From Porites lutea (Eukaryota > Cnidaria > Anthozoa > Scleractinia > Poritidae): DNA of 64,000 bases. Of the stretch, positions 36,420 through 47,516 are shown piece by piece (position 1 is the first letter of the stretch; each line of letters opens with the position of its first letter). The notes below the pieces were generated by a model, which worked only from the letters and a program-made list of their open reading frames with translations, was not told where the DNA came from and did not search any database. The position numbers and the translations under genes are program-made. The stretch spans positions 217,001-281,000 of the forward strand of contig NC_133207.1 in assembly GCF_958299795.1 (NCBI RefSeq), in the 5' to 3' direction.

Positions 36420-36599
36420 ATGACTTTGTCTTTGTCTTGTGCTGTCTAATTCTACTTTATTTTCCTTTTAGAAATTAAAGAAAGCGACTTCCCTGTGTCA
36501 ATGTTATTATTTGTACTGTATTTACTTGCCATTATGACCATTTTGTGATCACTCATTCTAAAAAAAATAAATTCTAGCAATAACTCAAAGAATATACTA

Positions 36600-39467
36600 T
36601 AATAAAAATAATAATGGAATTTATATAGCGCTTATACATCGCTGTTCTAAGCGCTTCACAATGTAAAAAAGGACATAAGAATATCATTAATCACAAGCTT
36701 GCATATCCCTACTGTACATATTGGGAAATTTATAGCATACACCGTCTTAAAAAGGAAAGAAAACAAAAACAAATATGATGAAACTAAATGTCATATACCT
36801 TTTTAAAAAGAAACGTTTTCAACTTAGATTTAAAAAGATTAACATCAGAACAAGCTTGAGTTTCAAAGGGGAGCTTGTTCCATAGTCGGGGGGCAGCAAC
36901 GGAAAACGCTCGCTGGCCATAACTTTTCATGTTAAAATTTGGTTCTTCAAGGTGTAAATGATCCCTTGATGACCTTAATGTCCTTGATTGATGGTAATTT
37001 TTTTTAAACATCTTCAAGATAACGGGGACCGGAGCCATTCAATGTTTTAAAAGTTATTAAATCTATTTTAAAAACAATTCTCTCCTCAACAGAAAGCTAG
37101 TGAAGATCTCTTAGAGTCTCGAAGATGTGATCTCGTTTTTTGAGACCGGCGATAATTCGAGCATTCTGAACGGACTGCAACTTAACTATGTCCCGTTTTT
37201 GGGCACCAAAAAGAAGAGAATTACAAAAGTCCAACTTCGAGCTAACAAAACTGTGAATTAGAATTTCTGTGGTACTTTTACTGATGTATTTTGTTATTTT
37301 AAAAATATTTCGTATGTGATAGAAGGCACCCTTAACTATTGTAATAACATGAGGTGAAAGTGACATTGTGTCGTCAAAAATTACGCCAAGATTGCGAGCC
37401 TGTTGAGAGGGCCTGATGTTTTCCTTGCCAACAGAAATCGTGGGAGGGGGCAACGAATGACGAAAACGGGAGTGCTGAAAAAAATTCTGTTTTATCATTG
37501 TTCAGCTTTAACTTGTAGGCAGTCATCCAAAAATTGATGCCAGCAACGCAGTTCTCAAGACGTTGTTTTGCAGCTACTAGATCAGAGGTGTCATTGCAAG
37601 CAAAAGATGTATGAAGCTGCGAGTCATCAGCATAAAAGTGAAACGACAAGCCATGCTCACGAACAACATCACCCAGTGGAGATGTATACAATAAGTAAAG
37701 CATGGGGCCTAGGACAGAACCTTGACGCACACCCCTATGAAGGGGTCGTACCGTGGATGAAGCGTCGTCTGCTTTCACAAGCTGAGTACGGTCTGTAAGG
37801 TAAGATCGTAGCCAATCCAGAGCTTTTCCTTTGATACCGAACCTAGAGGAGAGTCTTCCTAGAAGAATTTCATGATCAACCGTATCAAAGGCTGCAGAAA
37901 GATCCAATAGCAAAAGCAAAACACCGCGATGACTATCGATGGCTTTGAGGATATCATCCTGTACTCGAATCAGAGCTGTTTCACAGCTATGATTAGCTTT
38001 ATAAGCAGACTGAGGTTCCTCATTTAATCCATTTGAACATAAATATTCCCAGAGTTGCGTAGCCGCTACTTTTTCTGTCGCCTTGGACACAAGCATGAGG
38101 TTCGATACCGGTATGAAGCTTGGATAGAGCTCGGTGTCAAGGGACGGTTTTTTAAGAAGAGGAGATAAAATAGCCCTTTTCATAGGCAGAGGAACTTCAC
38201 CACTTTCTAAAGAGCAATTAACAATCTTTGTTATGATTGGTACCAAATCAGAAAAGCACAACTTAAGTAAGTTAGAAGGAATCGGGTCTAGAGGGCACGA
38301 CTTCCTAGCCATTTTAGTTATTAATTTGCTCAGTTCGACAGCAGTAGTCGGCTTAAACTGGTTAAACTCACACTGAATAGAGGGATTATCAAAACGGGAA
38401 AATCGGAAAGGGATATCAGGCAGTGCCAAAGAGTATAGATTCGATCGAATTGTGGCAATCTTGCTTGAGAAAAAATCCGCGAAGTTGTTACATAATTTTT
38501 TTGCAGACTCGCAAGAAGGGTAACACTTCTCCGGTGTCAGGTTTAACATGCGGTCAATGGCGGAAAACAACAGCTTGTGATTGCCTTTGTTTTCTTTTAT
38601 CAAATCAGAGTAAAACTCCATCTTTGCCGATGTAATTAGAGACCTGACTAGTTTGCATTTGTCTTTGTATAGTTGTTGGTGTACAGTTAGTTTGGTTTTC
38701 ACCAGTGCCTCTCCAGTTTACGCCGTTCACGCTTTGCAGACGCAATTTCATCATTATACCATGGCGTAGAAGGCCTTAAGGTGACCACACGTCTTTTTAG
38801 GGGCGCATGAATTTCAAGCAAACCATCAAGATCATTTTGATACTGTGATAATAAATCGGTTACATTTGTAGCCGGGGAGGTGAAAACAGGTAAAGTTGTC
38901 AGATCTCTCCGTAAAGCCTCCATATCTACACTTCGCAGTTTTCGATAGGTCTTTTCTACTCTACGAGCAGTGGGCGTATCCAATGTTACCTTGCAGTGTA
39001 CCGCATAGTGATCAGATAGGTCAGGGTCCTCAACCTTACAGTTCAAAACAGTATCCTAGTTTGCCCTTGTAATTATCAAGTCCAGCGTGCCCTTACGCTT
39101 GTGTGTAGGCTATGTAACATGCTGGGCCAAGTTATAAGAGTCCAGAAAATCAAGAAATTTAGCCGTCAGACGATCACGAGATGGTTCATTTACATGTAGA
39201 TTGAAGTCACCCCTGATCAAAAGCCTACCAGAGGAAACTGACAAGTGTTCAAGCAGATCGTTGAAATCATGAAAGAACTGGGCGGAAGTAAGTTTATTAA
39301 CTTTTGACGAAGGAGGGCGGTAAACAATTACAATTCTAACAACTGTTGATGCAGTGTGCAGTTTCACCTCCAAGTATTCAAAAGAGGCATAACTGTTACA
39401 ATCAACCCTTTCGATTTTCAGGCTTGTGTTATATAACAGACCAATACCACCACTAGATCGTTTTTTT
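36600..39467 (-). mobile_element. Decayed CR1/L2-like non-LTR retrotransposon, 5'-truncated
   Basis: Minus-strand pieces in order: endonuclease end (about 39467-38750, with GDFNLHVNEPSRD and DLSDHYAV), reverse transcriptase (38702-37374: LLDLSAAFDTVDH, GVRQGSVLGP, catalytic FYADDSQ), and the C-terminal region (37498-36784: QSVQNARI, RAFSVAAPRLWNKLPFE). Frameshifts separate the pieces, so it is not functional. The 3' end is AT-rich with AATAATAAT-like tail at about 36600-36615. The 5' end breaks off within the endonuclease near 39467. Confidence 0.88.
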
Positions 39468-39654
39468 CTCGGTACGTGGATGAATGAATATTCCCGGGGA
39501 CTGGAGACGCCATATTGGTGTACCGTTTTGGGGCACCAATATGGCTGACGGAAATCAACAAAAACATCTGGAGTTCACTTTTTCTATAAGTTCTCTTTCC
39601 TTTCACTCGAGTGCTGTAGGTTATGTTGGAAGCTCCCTGACCGTGCACAATCCT

Positions 39655-39793
39655 TTGTTTTTTGTTAATGATATATGAAATAAATCATATATGGACTGCG
39701 GAAATGAAATGAAAATGAAGAAATGATCGTCGCAGTGAACGCAATTTATGCAATTGCGTAAAGAAGCCTGAAAAAAATTCAGGACTTCAACAG

Positions 39794-39827
<34 letters not shown>

Positions 39828-39833
39828 TGCTCT

Positions 39834-39853
<20 letters not shown>
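39655..39853 (-). mobile_element. tRNA-derived SINE
   Basis: The head (39853-39782) reads GGCTTCATAGCTCAGTTGGT and holds A box TAGCTCAGTTGG and B box GGTTCAAACCC with a 7-bp acceptor stem, so RNA polymerase III could transcribe it. A tRNA-unrelated body and AT-rich tail follow. The loop corresponding to the anticodon would read GGT (Thr) but has C at position 33 in place of U, so I do not call a functional tRNA. A diverged copy is at 49440-49550. Confidence 0.8.
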
Positions 39854-39864
<11 letters not shown>

Positions 39865-41032
39865 CAGCAGGTCAATTGTGGGTTCATATGTTCCCGTGAA
39901 AGAAATGAGTGACTGAATAAATTAATCCGATGTTTCTATTGGTCAGTAAGTTCAAAACGATAGGAATGCTATTGAACGTTGTGCACGGTCAGGTCCAGAA
40001 AAGCTAACAAAAACATACAGCTATTTCGAGAAAGGTTGTCGGAAAAAATGTGCACGCGACAATCCCGAAAGGTAATATGGGATATGATCAATACGCTGTT
40101 ACTGACACTGTAGCTGTCGAACATACTTTTGTTGCTTTCCTTTAGCACTCGCAAACATATTCCCATGGCCTCTCCTGCCATTCTTTCAAATTTTTTGAAG
40201 AACAGTGAGCTTAAACCTACCCACAATACCTTTTGGGATTGTCGCCTGCACTTTTTTCGACAATCTTCCTCGATATAGCTGTATAACAAAGAAGTCTTAC
40301 GGGTTTCATAACCATTCCACTTTAATAACTATGATTCCGCGAAAATCTACGCCGTGAGAGCAAAACCCTACGTCCACTCAAGATCCTACAGAGAATACGC
40401 GCCCAATGTTACATTGTTTCATGTTTCTGAATAACGGATGTTTGAGATGAAAACAAAAATTCCATAAACGAGAGAAAGCCCAAGCACAAAAATATGAGCA
40501 TCGGCATTGTTACGTAACCTTCGAAATAGGAAATGGGCAGATAAGGGATGTAGGACCAAAAGGCAGGTAACCTTCTAGTAATTGTTAGATAATTTGTAGC
40601 ATTTTTTGAGGACTTATCTTTCTGTTTATTTTTATTTCCCTTTTTCCCCTTTTGTAAAAATAGTTAGAAAATAGATTTAAATGAGTCGGCTAATTTCATT
40701 TAAATTGTGTATTTCTTCTATTCTGTGTGGTCCTCGAGCCGATTTATGGCCATTTTATGGGTTTTATTGGAACCGGATTGTTCTCTCTCTAAAGTAATCC
40801 AATAATCCTTATAAAGAGTGCAACCTGGTTACAATAAAACCCACAAAATGGGTTAAATCATATTCACCGCTTGGGGTACCTGTGGGGAAACATTGGCGGT
40901 CATGTGAATGTCACATGCGCAGGTAATAAAGCAAAAATGAGACGCGCATTTTCGAACTTTGAGCTAAATATGAAAATTAGACGAGAGGTACTTACCTTGA
41001 AGTGTAATTGAAGTTCTCTTAAGATATGTGGA

Positions 41033-41063
<31 letters not shown>

Positions 41064-41576
41064 CTACCTACTGGTCAGCGGTCACGTTTAAAAGGAGTCA
41101 TTCAAATGCAAATGAATTGCTATTGCATTTCTCCTTTATGCATTGTAATTTGCATGCGCCAAAATACTAAACTGCAACTTTTTCTTGAGCAAAACACTAT
41201 CAAGATTTGCACAGTGTGGAACACATATAAACCCCAAAATGATTACGTTAAGATACCAGAAACATATGTGCCTTAAGAGCGGTTTCGCTGCATATAAGGG
41301 GACTCAATAAATCAATAGCGCTTTCCACTAATGACGTCACAAATGTCTGGTCCCTACTGTGACTCAGACATTAAACCTGGCCAGTATAAGAGTTTAGTAT
41401 GAGAAAGTCACGTTCGGCAACAAATTTTCGTCGTCTTTGAAGATTTTTATCGGTAAGGGAAACAAAATCCAGCTTGGTTTCGATAATAAATATCCTGAAA
41501 ATAATCAACGCGTGCCAAGACAGCGTTAAACATGGAAAAACTGTACAGATGGGTGGTTTAATTATAATCATAATAA
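39854..41576. other. Intergenic region between LINE/SINE cluster and second duplicate
   Basis: Contains the fold-back element at 40011-40285. The rest is AT-rich sequence with no gene recognised. Confidence 0.45.
40011..40285. repeat. 275-bp fold-back MITE
   Basis: ACATACAGCTATTTCGAG at the left pairs with CTCGATATAGCTGTATA at the right, and TTGTCGGAAAAAATGTGC... GCGACAATCCCGAAAGGTA with its inverse TACCTTTTGGGATTGTCGC. The arms are about 60 bases. Confidence 0.75.
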
Positions 41577-41802
41577 TCTTTTTATAATAATCTTTCCCCG
41601 TCGTATCTGAGGCGGATCTTTAGCAACACCTCAAATGTACACTCACACAATCTTAGAAATTATGAGTTAAACTATTATGTTCCCAGACCCAGAACTGAGT
41701 CTGCAAAAGGGAGCCTACACTACAGAGGTTCTGTTCTGTGGAACAAGATTCCCTCAGAGATTAGAAAGCTGCCTGGTTTAAATGTTTTTAAAACTTCATT
41801 TC
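41577..41802 (+). mobile_element. LINE reverse-transcriptase C-terminal fragment
   Basis: An open stretch translates to HNLRNYELNYYVPRPRTES, then GSVLWNKIPSEIRKLPGLNVF, the usual C-terminal end of CR1/L2-type polyproteins (WNxLPxEI). It stops exactly where duplicated block copy 2 begins. Confidence 0.75.
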
Positions 41803-42642
41803 ATGGTTAAATGTAACCACGTTTTTATCTACCCACTTATTGGCAAACGTGAAGTTTCCATGATATCACTTCCTGATTTCTTACTCGCGTGTCTCAAGCC
41901 TATCCGATATTGATCGCACGGTAATCTCTAGGCAATATCAGTCCTGATCGGCTCTTATATGCTGTAATTGTTTATTAAAATTGCGGATATTTAAATGATA
42001 TGGAAAACTACCGCAGGGGAATAAATCTCCAGAGTGTTTCTAGAGACGACGGTTATCTGAAATTCTGGTTTGGGTGGAACAAAAACGAAATCTGATGCCA
42101 CGTCAAATAAATACTGGTTTTTCTCTCTAAACAAATTAGGAGTTGAAACTGAATTGGAATCGAAAGTAAATGGATTTTTTTCTCAGCTGGATGTCACTGC
42201 GCTTAAAAGTGAAAGCTGATCACAAAGAGTATTTTCTTTATTCTTGAGGACATTCCTTGCGGCACAGCTCCCATATGACACAAAAGAAAAACGTTTTACC
42301 CGGGATCGTAAGCAATAAGAACTTGTTTTTGTGTTCACAAAATGCCTTACTTCATGCTCTGCTTGTTTTATTATCTTTAAAAAAGATATTTTAATTATGA
42401 ACAAAAAGTCAGCTGCTAGTTTTAATATTTCTTAATTAAAACAAGTAACAGAAAATTTACATCTAACAATTAAGTGTTGTGAATCAGGCTCCAACGCGCC
42501 TGCAGCCTGGCGCATGTGCCGAGGTGAACACACCTGCAGTCAAACTCTCCTGTCATAAACAAGAACTCTCGGCTTAAAATTCTCATTTGCAACCTTCAAA
42601 GTCAGAACGGGGAACCCCGGTGTAATTGTGAAAAGGTGAAAA

Positions 42643-42681
42643 ATGAGCTTCAAAGCACGTCTTCGGCTTGCAGAAAAATGA
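42643..42681 (+). promoter_or_regulatory. Upstream ORF overlapping the GPCR 2 start codon
   Basis: Identical 12-codon frame and ATGA overlap as in duplicate 1 (stop 42679-42681, GPCR ATG 42678-42680). Confidence 0.5.
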
Positions 42682-43631
42682 CGACAACTGCGAACTTCAC
42701 CGGTCATGAAAAGCAGACCACATTGAGTAATCCTCTAGTGCCATACTGTTCCCCAGAGTTAGCTGAAGGTATACAACATCCGCTTGTATGTCTTATTGTG
42801 CTGAACATTTTCCTGTCCATCTGTGCGTTTCTTGGGAACTCGTTAATCCTAGTTGCGCTTCACAAGAAATCATCTCTTCACACGCCGTCTAAACTTCTTC
42901 TCCGTTGCCTGTCAGCATCTGACCTCTGCGTTGGGCTCATTGCGGAACCAGCCATTGTTGTGTATTGGACTTCACTGCTTTTCGGGGCGAACGCAACCTG
43001 TCGATACTCAGCTCTCATCAGCCACCTTACAGGTTACATATTGGGCTCAGTGTCTCTGCTAACACTTACGGCAATAAGCATCGATAGGCGCTTAGCACTG
43101 ATGCTGGGGCTCAAATACAAACAGATTGTAACTTTGAAGCGAACATGCATGACCGTGATCGCTGTGTGGCTTCTTTCCATTGTCGGCACCACACTCTTTT
43201 TTGTGAATTATTTCATAACACTGTGGTATGGTACCATTATAATATTATCGTGCCTGGTAACTTCTATTTACGCTTATACCATGATTTTTCGTTTTCTTCG
43301 CTGTCAGGCGTATAAAGTCCAAAAAACTGCCTTCCAAGGACAACCGAGCCAACACCTCCCGCCGCTTAACCTTGTGCAATACAAAAAGTCGGTCAAAAAT
43401 GCGCTGTGTGTACAGTTAACTTTAGTGGTCTGTTATCTTCCATATGCTGTAGCACAAGCTTTGCCGAAAAGTCCACATGAAGTATCCAAGTCTCTATATC
43501 TTGTAAGGGCGATGGCGCTGACTTTAGTTGATCTAAATTCGACACTGAACCCAATTCTGTATTACTGGAGGATCGGAGAAGTAAGACGATCAGTGAAGGA
43601 AAGTCTTAGAAGATTGGCCTGTTCTAGTTAA
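42678..43631 (+). CDS. Rhodopsin-like (class A) GPCR, duplicate 2
   Basis: Intronless, 317 residues, over 90% identical to the gene at 32406. All landmarks are kept (GNSLILV, SASDL, SIDRRLAL, CYLPY, NPILYYWR). Most substitutions are in TM2-TM5 and the third intracellular loop, for example VKKTAYQGQPGQ changed to VQKTAFQGQPSQ. A one-base deletion close to the 3' end shifts the tail from SLKKTGLF to SLRRLACSS, adding one residue. AATAAA at 43749-43754. The open frame and substitution pattern suggest that it is not a pseudogene. Confidence 0.88.
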   Translation: MTTTANFTGHEKQTTLSNPLVPYCSPELAEGIQHPLVCLIVLNIFLSICAFLGNSLILVALHKKSSLHTPSKLLLRCLSASDLCVGLIAEPAIVVYWTSLLFGANATCRYSALISHLTGYILGSVSLLTLTAISIDRRLALMLGLKYKQIVTLKRTCMTVIAVWLLSIVGTTLFFVNYFITLWYGTIIILSCLVTSIYAYTMIFRFLRCQAYKVQKTAFQGQPSQHLPPLNLVQYKKSVKNALCVQLTLVVCYLPYAVAQALPKSPHEVSKSLYLVRAMALTLVDLNSTLNPILYYWRIGEVRRSVKESLRRLACSS

Positions 43632-46412
43632 TTAACAGAGATTCAACGTGCTAACCTCAACACACCCAAAGATGTCAAAGATTTGGACAATTTTTCTTAA
43701 AAAAAGAAAGGTAATTTTTAGTTCGAGGTACACATCTGATGGTCTTGAAATAAAAGCCAAGCGTGCTCATCAAAGTGCCAGTTTGTACGGTGCGAAACGT
43801 CAAGGTTCATTATCGAAAAAGGAGTCAAGGAGTTCTAATCAAGCAGAAACAAAAGATATTTGAGTATGCAACTCCAAGATAAATTTCAAGTTTTTTGAGG
43901 ACGGGAACGGCAAGGCGATAAATTCTGCCTTCTCTGTCTGAACTCGGGCGCGGCCCTCTCTCTTCAGTTCCAGCCTAAATTCCCTTCTTTTAAGTAACAG
44001 GGCGACTTGGAAAAACGGTGAAATGGTTTGAAAGGATGCGGAGTCTATTTTTCAGTGACGTTTTCATGGATATCGCCGTTGAGGGATCGTAAGGTCCCTA
44101 TTATACGCGGGTAACTCCTTATTAGGAGAGTAAATCAGCCTCCGCGCTGCATTTGACATTCATGGTGTAAAGACAATCTAGAAACGTCATTGAACTTGTG
44201 CGCTTGTACATCATATATTTGATAATTCATGTAACGGAAATAGAATTAGGAAATTCGAATTATGCAATAGCACAACGAAACAGGAAAAAACATGAGTTAT
44301 CAGTTTTTCAGCGAGAAATAATAATTACATTTAAAACCGTTCTTAATATGCTTTTAAATAATTTGAATTTTATCAGGATGGTTATATAGACTAAATATAG
44401 AGGCACAATCTCTGACAATGTCTGCAAGTCAACAATTTTGACAGTAATTATAATATGCATGTAAGAGACTAACAAGATGGTGTTTGCATAAATGGCGATA
44501 ATGCATTATTAGTTGACTAAAAAATTGAAGTAAAAGTTGTTCCTTAGTTGTTTTTCGACATATAATGCGGGTTTGGGGTCCACTGAACAAAGAACTAAGA
44601 AAAAAACAAGCATTTTAAATCTTCAAAGTTCTGTAAATAATTTTTGCAATTGAAAAAAAGATCACAGCTTTCTTTACATTTCACTGAGGTTAACCTACTT
44701 TTTCGATTGTCGACACAAAACGTCTGGCAGCCAAAAAATATATTCAGCCAATTATTTTGGATCAATAATTTCTAGCTTACAACAAAGGTTAATTGGTACC
44801 CTGCTAGCTGAGTCGTTTCCATCTTTCCTAGATAAGTCCTTCCTCTTCCCGACTTATCTAGGAAGATCGAAGGAGACTCTAGTTAATTGGAGTGTAACTT
44901 AAACTTTCTTTTAAGTGCGTTCTTGTTGTCCTAAGCGTTTTCGTTTAAAATGAAAACGTGCGTTGAGCCCAATAGGTTCCTGTGTAATTTCTTACAGTAT
45001 AGTTTTCGTGTAGTTCTTAGCTGAGAAACCGACAGTTGAGCATCCCAGTCTAGTTGATGACTCAAGCCGAGAAGGTGCAAACAATTAGCATGAACAGCAA
45101 ATAGAGAGGAAGTCTTGACAAACTAGCGTGTAGATTATGAGATATAAGATCCATATAGATCGACCGATATCTAATGGTGGCTTTTACCGGATGGAAAGGT
45201 CCCATCCAAAATTCACTTTTATTTGTCTTTGTCTTGTGCTGTCTAATTCTATTATATTTTCCTTTTAGAAATTAATGAAAGCGACTTCCCTGTGTCAATG
45301 TTATTATTTTACTGTATTTACTTGCCATGATGACCATTTTGTGATTGCTCATTCTAAAAAAATAAATTCTAGCAATAACTCAAAGAATATACTAGCAATA
45401 TTCTTTGGTGATGAGTGGGTTTTCCTTGCATTTCACTTAGCGGTAATTAGGTAAGTTACACATTGTCGTAAATAATGCAACGTCGTTTCGCCTAATTTCT
45501 AGGCGCAGAGATACATGTGAGTGGGGTTATTAACCGATAGAATTAATAATACATTGGAAAAAAGTAATTTAATTAATGAGCATGCGCTTAACCGTAGTCA
45601 AAGTGTGCTCAACTGAATTTCCAGGAAAGGTAAAATGCATATGTTTTGCTTCTTTCGGCGTAAATTTCTCGTAGACGACCTGAAGGCTCTACGGAAGAGA
45701 AAAAGTAACACAGCGAATTGCAACCGTTTCGCCGTAGAATAATTATACTCACAATGTTTAAATAAATTAATTTATTACAAGCGCTTTTTAACCCTCCAAC
45801 TGACTTCTTTCTTTTCCGACCAGGTTGCAGCGGTCCATGCCATGATGCGTCGACGGAAATGTGCGTAAAATGTTGCGTTAATGAAAAGCACCGCTAATGC
45901 GTTCTGACCGTTTTGATCGAAGACGAAATCGGTGTGACAGTTAAAATAAGCCTCTGTACGAGTACTTTCATATGGTACCAATTTTTTCTGTATTTTACAA
46001 AATGAAATATTCGGATTTTCTTCCTAAAATTTTTTTTCAACATCCTCTGTTTCCCTAGTGTTAGTTATTATAGTGTAAAAGAAATCATGATATTTGCATA
46101 AATCCTCGCCGCTTTCGCACCTTGAAATAATTGAGTAGTTTCGAAAGTTTGCTTTTGTAAATTAAAATATGAAACTCAGCAAATATAGGCCCCAGAGGTA
46201 ACTGACCAAGTCAATAGATCAGTGTAGAGGGTTAACACTGTGTGTGTTACGATGAACGAGGTAAAATAATGCAGTTTTCGTAGAATTTCGACTCAGGTTC
46301 GGTCTTTGTCTTCTTTACTTCATTTCTTCGTGAAAACTGGACAAATTTTTTTTTTTCACAAAAGATTGTAAACAACACTTTATTTTCATTCCTGAAAAGC
46401 AGAGAGGTGAAA
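43632..46412. other. Duplicated 3' flank, then unique intergenic DNA
   Basis: 43632-45392 is the duplicated flank. 45393-46412 is unique and AT-rich. A 68-codon minus frame at 45775-45981 has no ATG at its start and no family resemblance. Confidence 0.45.
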
Positions 46413-47516
46413 ATGCCAAGTACTAACTACATAAATGCGACAGGGCACGACCTCCGCTCAACACAAGATGGTTCCGCTGTAGGAGTTCTTTTAGCGTCTT
46501 TAGTGGAAATGATCCTTTTTCTGGTAGGCACGTTTGGAAATTCTCTCACAATCATGGTTGTTTGCCGGACTAAGTCACTACAGATCGCTTCAAACTTTCT
46601 TCTAACATCGCTTGCGTTCGCAGACTTGCTAGTAAGCGTTATTTTGGTTCCCATGCGAGCGTCCCAGCACATGGCTCTATATCATGGCACCACTGTCCCG
46701 AAGGCTGTTGTTCAAGTGGCTGGTTTTGTTGGTCGAGTGAACATTATAGCGTCAATATCAAGTCTCGTTGCTATGAGTATTGACCGGTACATCGCTCTAT
46801 CACGTCCTATGTTTTATCTGTCGTCTGTTAGATTTGCCAAAGGCCGTGTGTATCTGGTGATTATGATGATCTGGGCTGTCTCTATTTTTGCGACCAGTTT
46901 ACCATCTTTTCCTGGAGTCAGTGGTGAGACTTTTCTAGTCTTCTTCGTAGCCTTTGTTCTAATTGCAACCCTCGCTATTGCGGTAACCTATCAACGCATT
47001 TTTAAAATCGCCCGTAAATCGATAAGAAGGCCGAAGACGAGTAAGTTTGCCACTAAAGTCGTGCGTTTATCAATTACAAACGCTTTGGATTCAAGAGTCT
47101 TTAGCTACTTTGACAGCACCTGTACCACACAAGCAGACAGACATGCTGATAGCCAGAAAAGGGAAAGAAAAACGGCCAAGACAATTGCATTTGTGATTGG
47201 AGCGTTTGTGATTTTGGTGTACCCTCGAATTATTTTAATTCTTTATCATTTCGCTACGCCTGAGACAGAGGAAAGTAAACACGCCCGATTTTGGATTCGG
47301 ATTTTGCTGTACAGCAACTCGGTTGTTAACCCTGGTTTGTATGCATGGAGGCATAAGGAATTCAAAAGGGAATTTAAGAAGATTTTACTCAGGTTCTGGC
47401 AGTGTTTGCTGTGTCAAAAATGGGAGTACTTGAGAAAATCTTGGTCTGGTAAAACAAATTCAACATCAGCACCTCAAAATAGGGAATCTATTCATAAACA
47501 AGATGTACGTTTTTAA
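46413..47516 (+). CDS. Rhodopsin-like (class A) GPCR, unrelated to the duplicate pair
   Basis: Intronless, 367 residues. Visible landmarks: GTFGNSLTIMVV (TM1), SLAFADLLVSVI (TM2), SIDRYIALSRP (canonical DRY at the TM3 end), a long third intracellular loop with basic residues (RKSIRRPKTSK to KRERKTAKT), VYPR in TM6 in place of CWxP, and NPGLYAWRHKEF in TM7 (NPxxY variant) followed by an amphipathic helix and a C-tail with a CLLC palmitoylation-type cluster. NAT near the N-terminus is a glycosylation site. The second extracellular loop lacks the usual Cys. The ligand class cannot be told; amine, melatonin or adenosine-like receptors are the nearest in general look. Confidence 0.87.
   Translation: MPSTNYINATGHDLRSTQDGSAVGVLLASLVEMILFLVGTFGNSLTIMVVCRTKSLQIASNFLLTSLAFADLLVSVILVPMRASQHMALYHGTTVPKAVVQVAGFVGRVNIIASISSLVAMSIDRYIALSRPMFYLSSVRFAKGRVYLVIMMIWAVSIFATSLPSFPGVSGETFLVFFVAFVLIATLAIAVTYQRIFKIARKSIRRPKTSKFATKVVRLSITNALDSRVFSYFDSTCTTQADRHADSQKRERKTAKTIAFVIGAFVILVYPRIILILYHFATPETEESKHARFWIRILLYSNSVVNPGLYAWRHKEFKREFKKILLRFWQCLLCQKWEYLRKSWSGKTNSTSAPQNRESIHKQDVRF

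Larger units (their letters stand above)
31193..36600. repeat. Segmental duplication, copy 1 (with GPCR gene 1)
   Basis: From GGTTAAATGTAACCACG onward, this block matches 41803-45392 at roughly 95% by eye, covering the 5' flank, the GPCR gene and the 3' flank. It differs by an inserted minisatellite element (31636-31994), about 430 extra bases near 33613-34043, and a poly-G-ended element (35334-36419). Similarity stops at 36600, where the LINE tail begins. Confidence 0.85.
41803..45392. repeat. Segmental duplication, copy 2 (with GPCR gene 2)
   Basis: Partner of 31193-36600 in direct orientation about 10.3 kb away. It lacks the minisatellite element, the 430-bp segment and the poly-G element of copy 1. 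Similarity ends near ACTCAAAGAATATACTA at 45392. Confidence 0.85.

Noticed and set aside
39782-39853. tRNA-Thr (GGT) gene
   Set aside because: A and B boxes are good, but position 33 is C, the anticodon stem has a mismatch, no independent flank exists, and a diverged copy at 49476-49550 shows it is a SINE head.
39621-39887. 88-codon minus-strand open frame (HSSVGRASHRYREVTGSNPV)
   Set aside because: It is a translation of the tRNA-derived SINE, a known source of false proteins, and has no gene context.
45775-45981. 68-codon minus-strand open frame
   Set aside because: Opens with a non-ATG codon, resembles no family, and no splice context links it to a neighbour.
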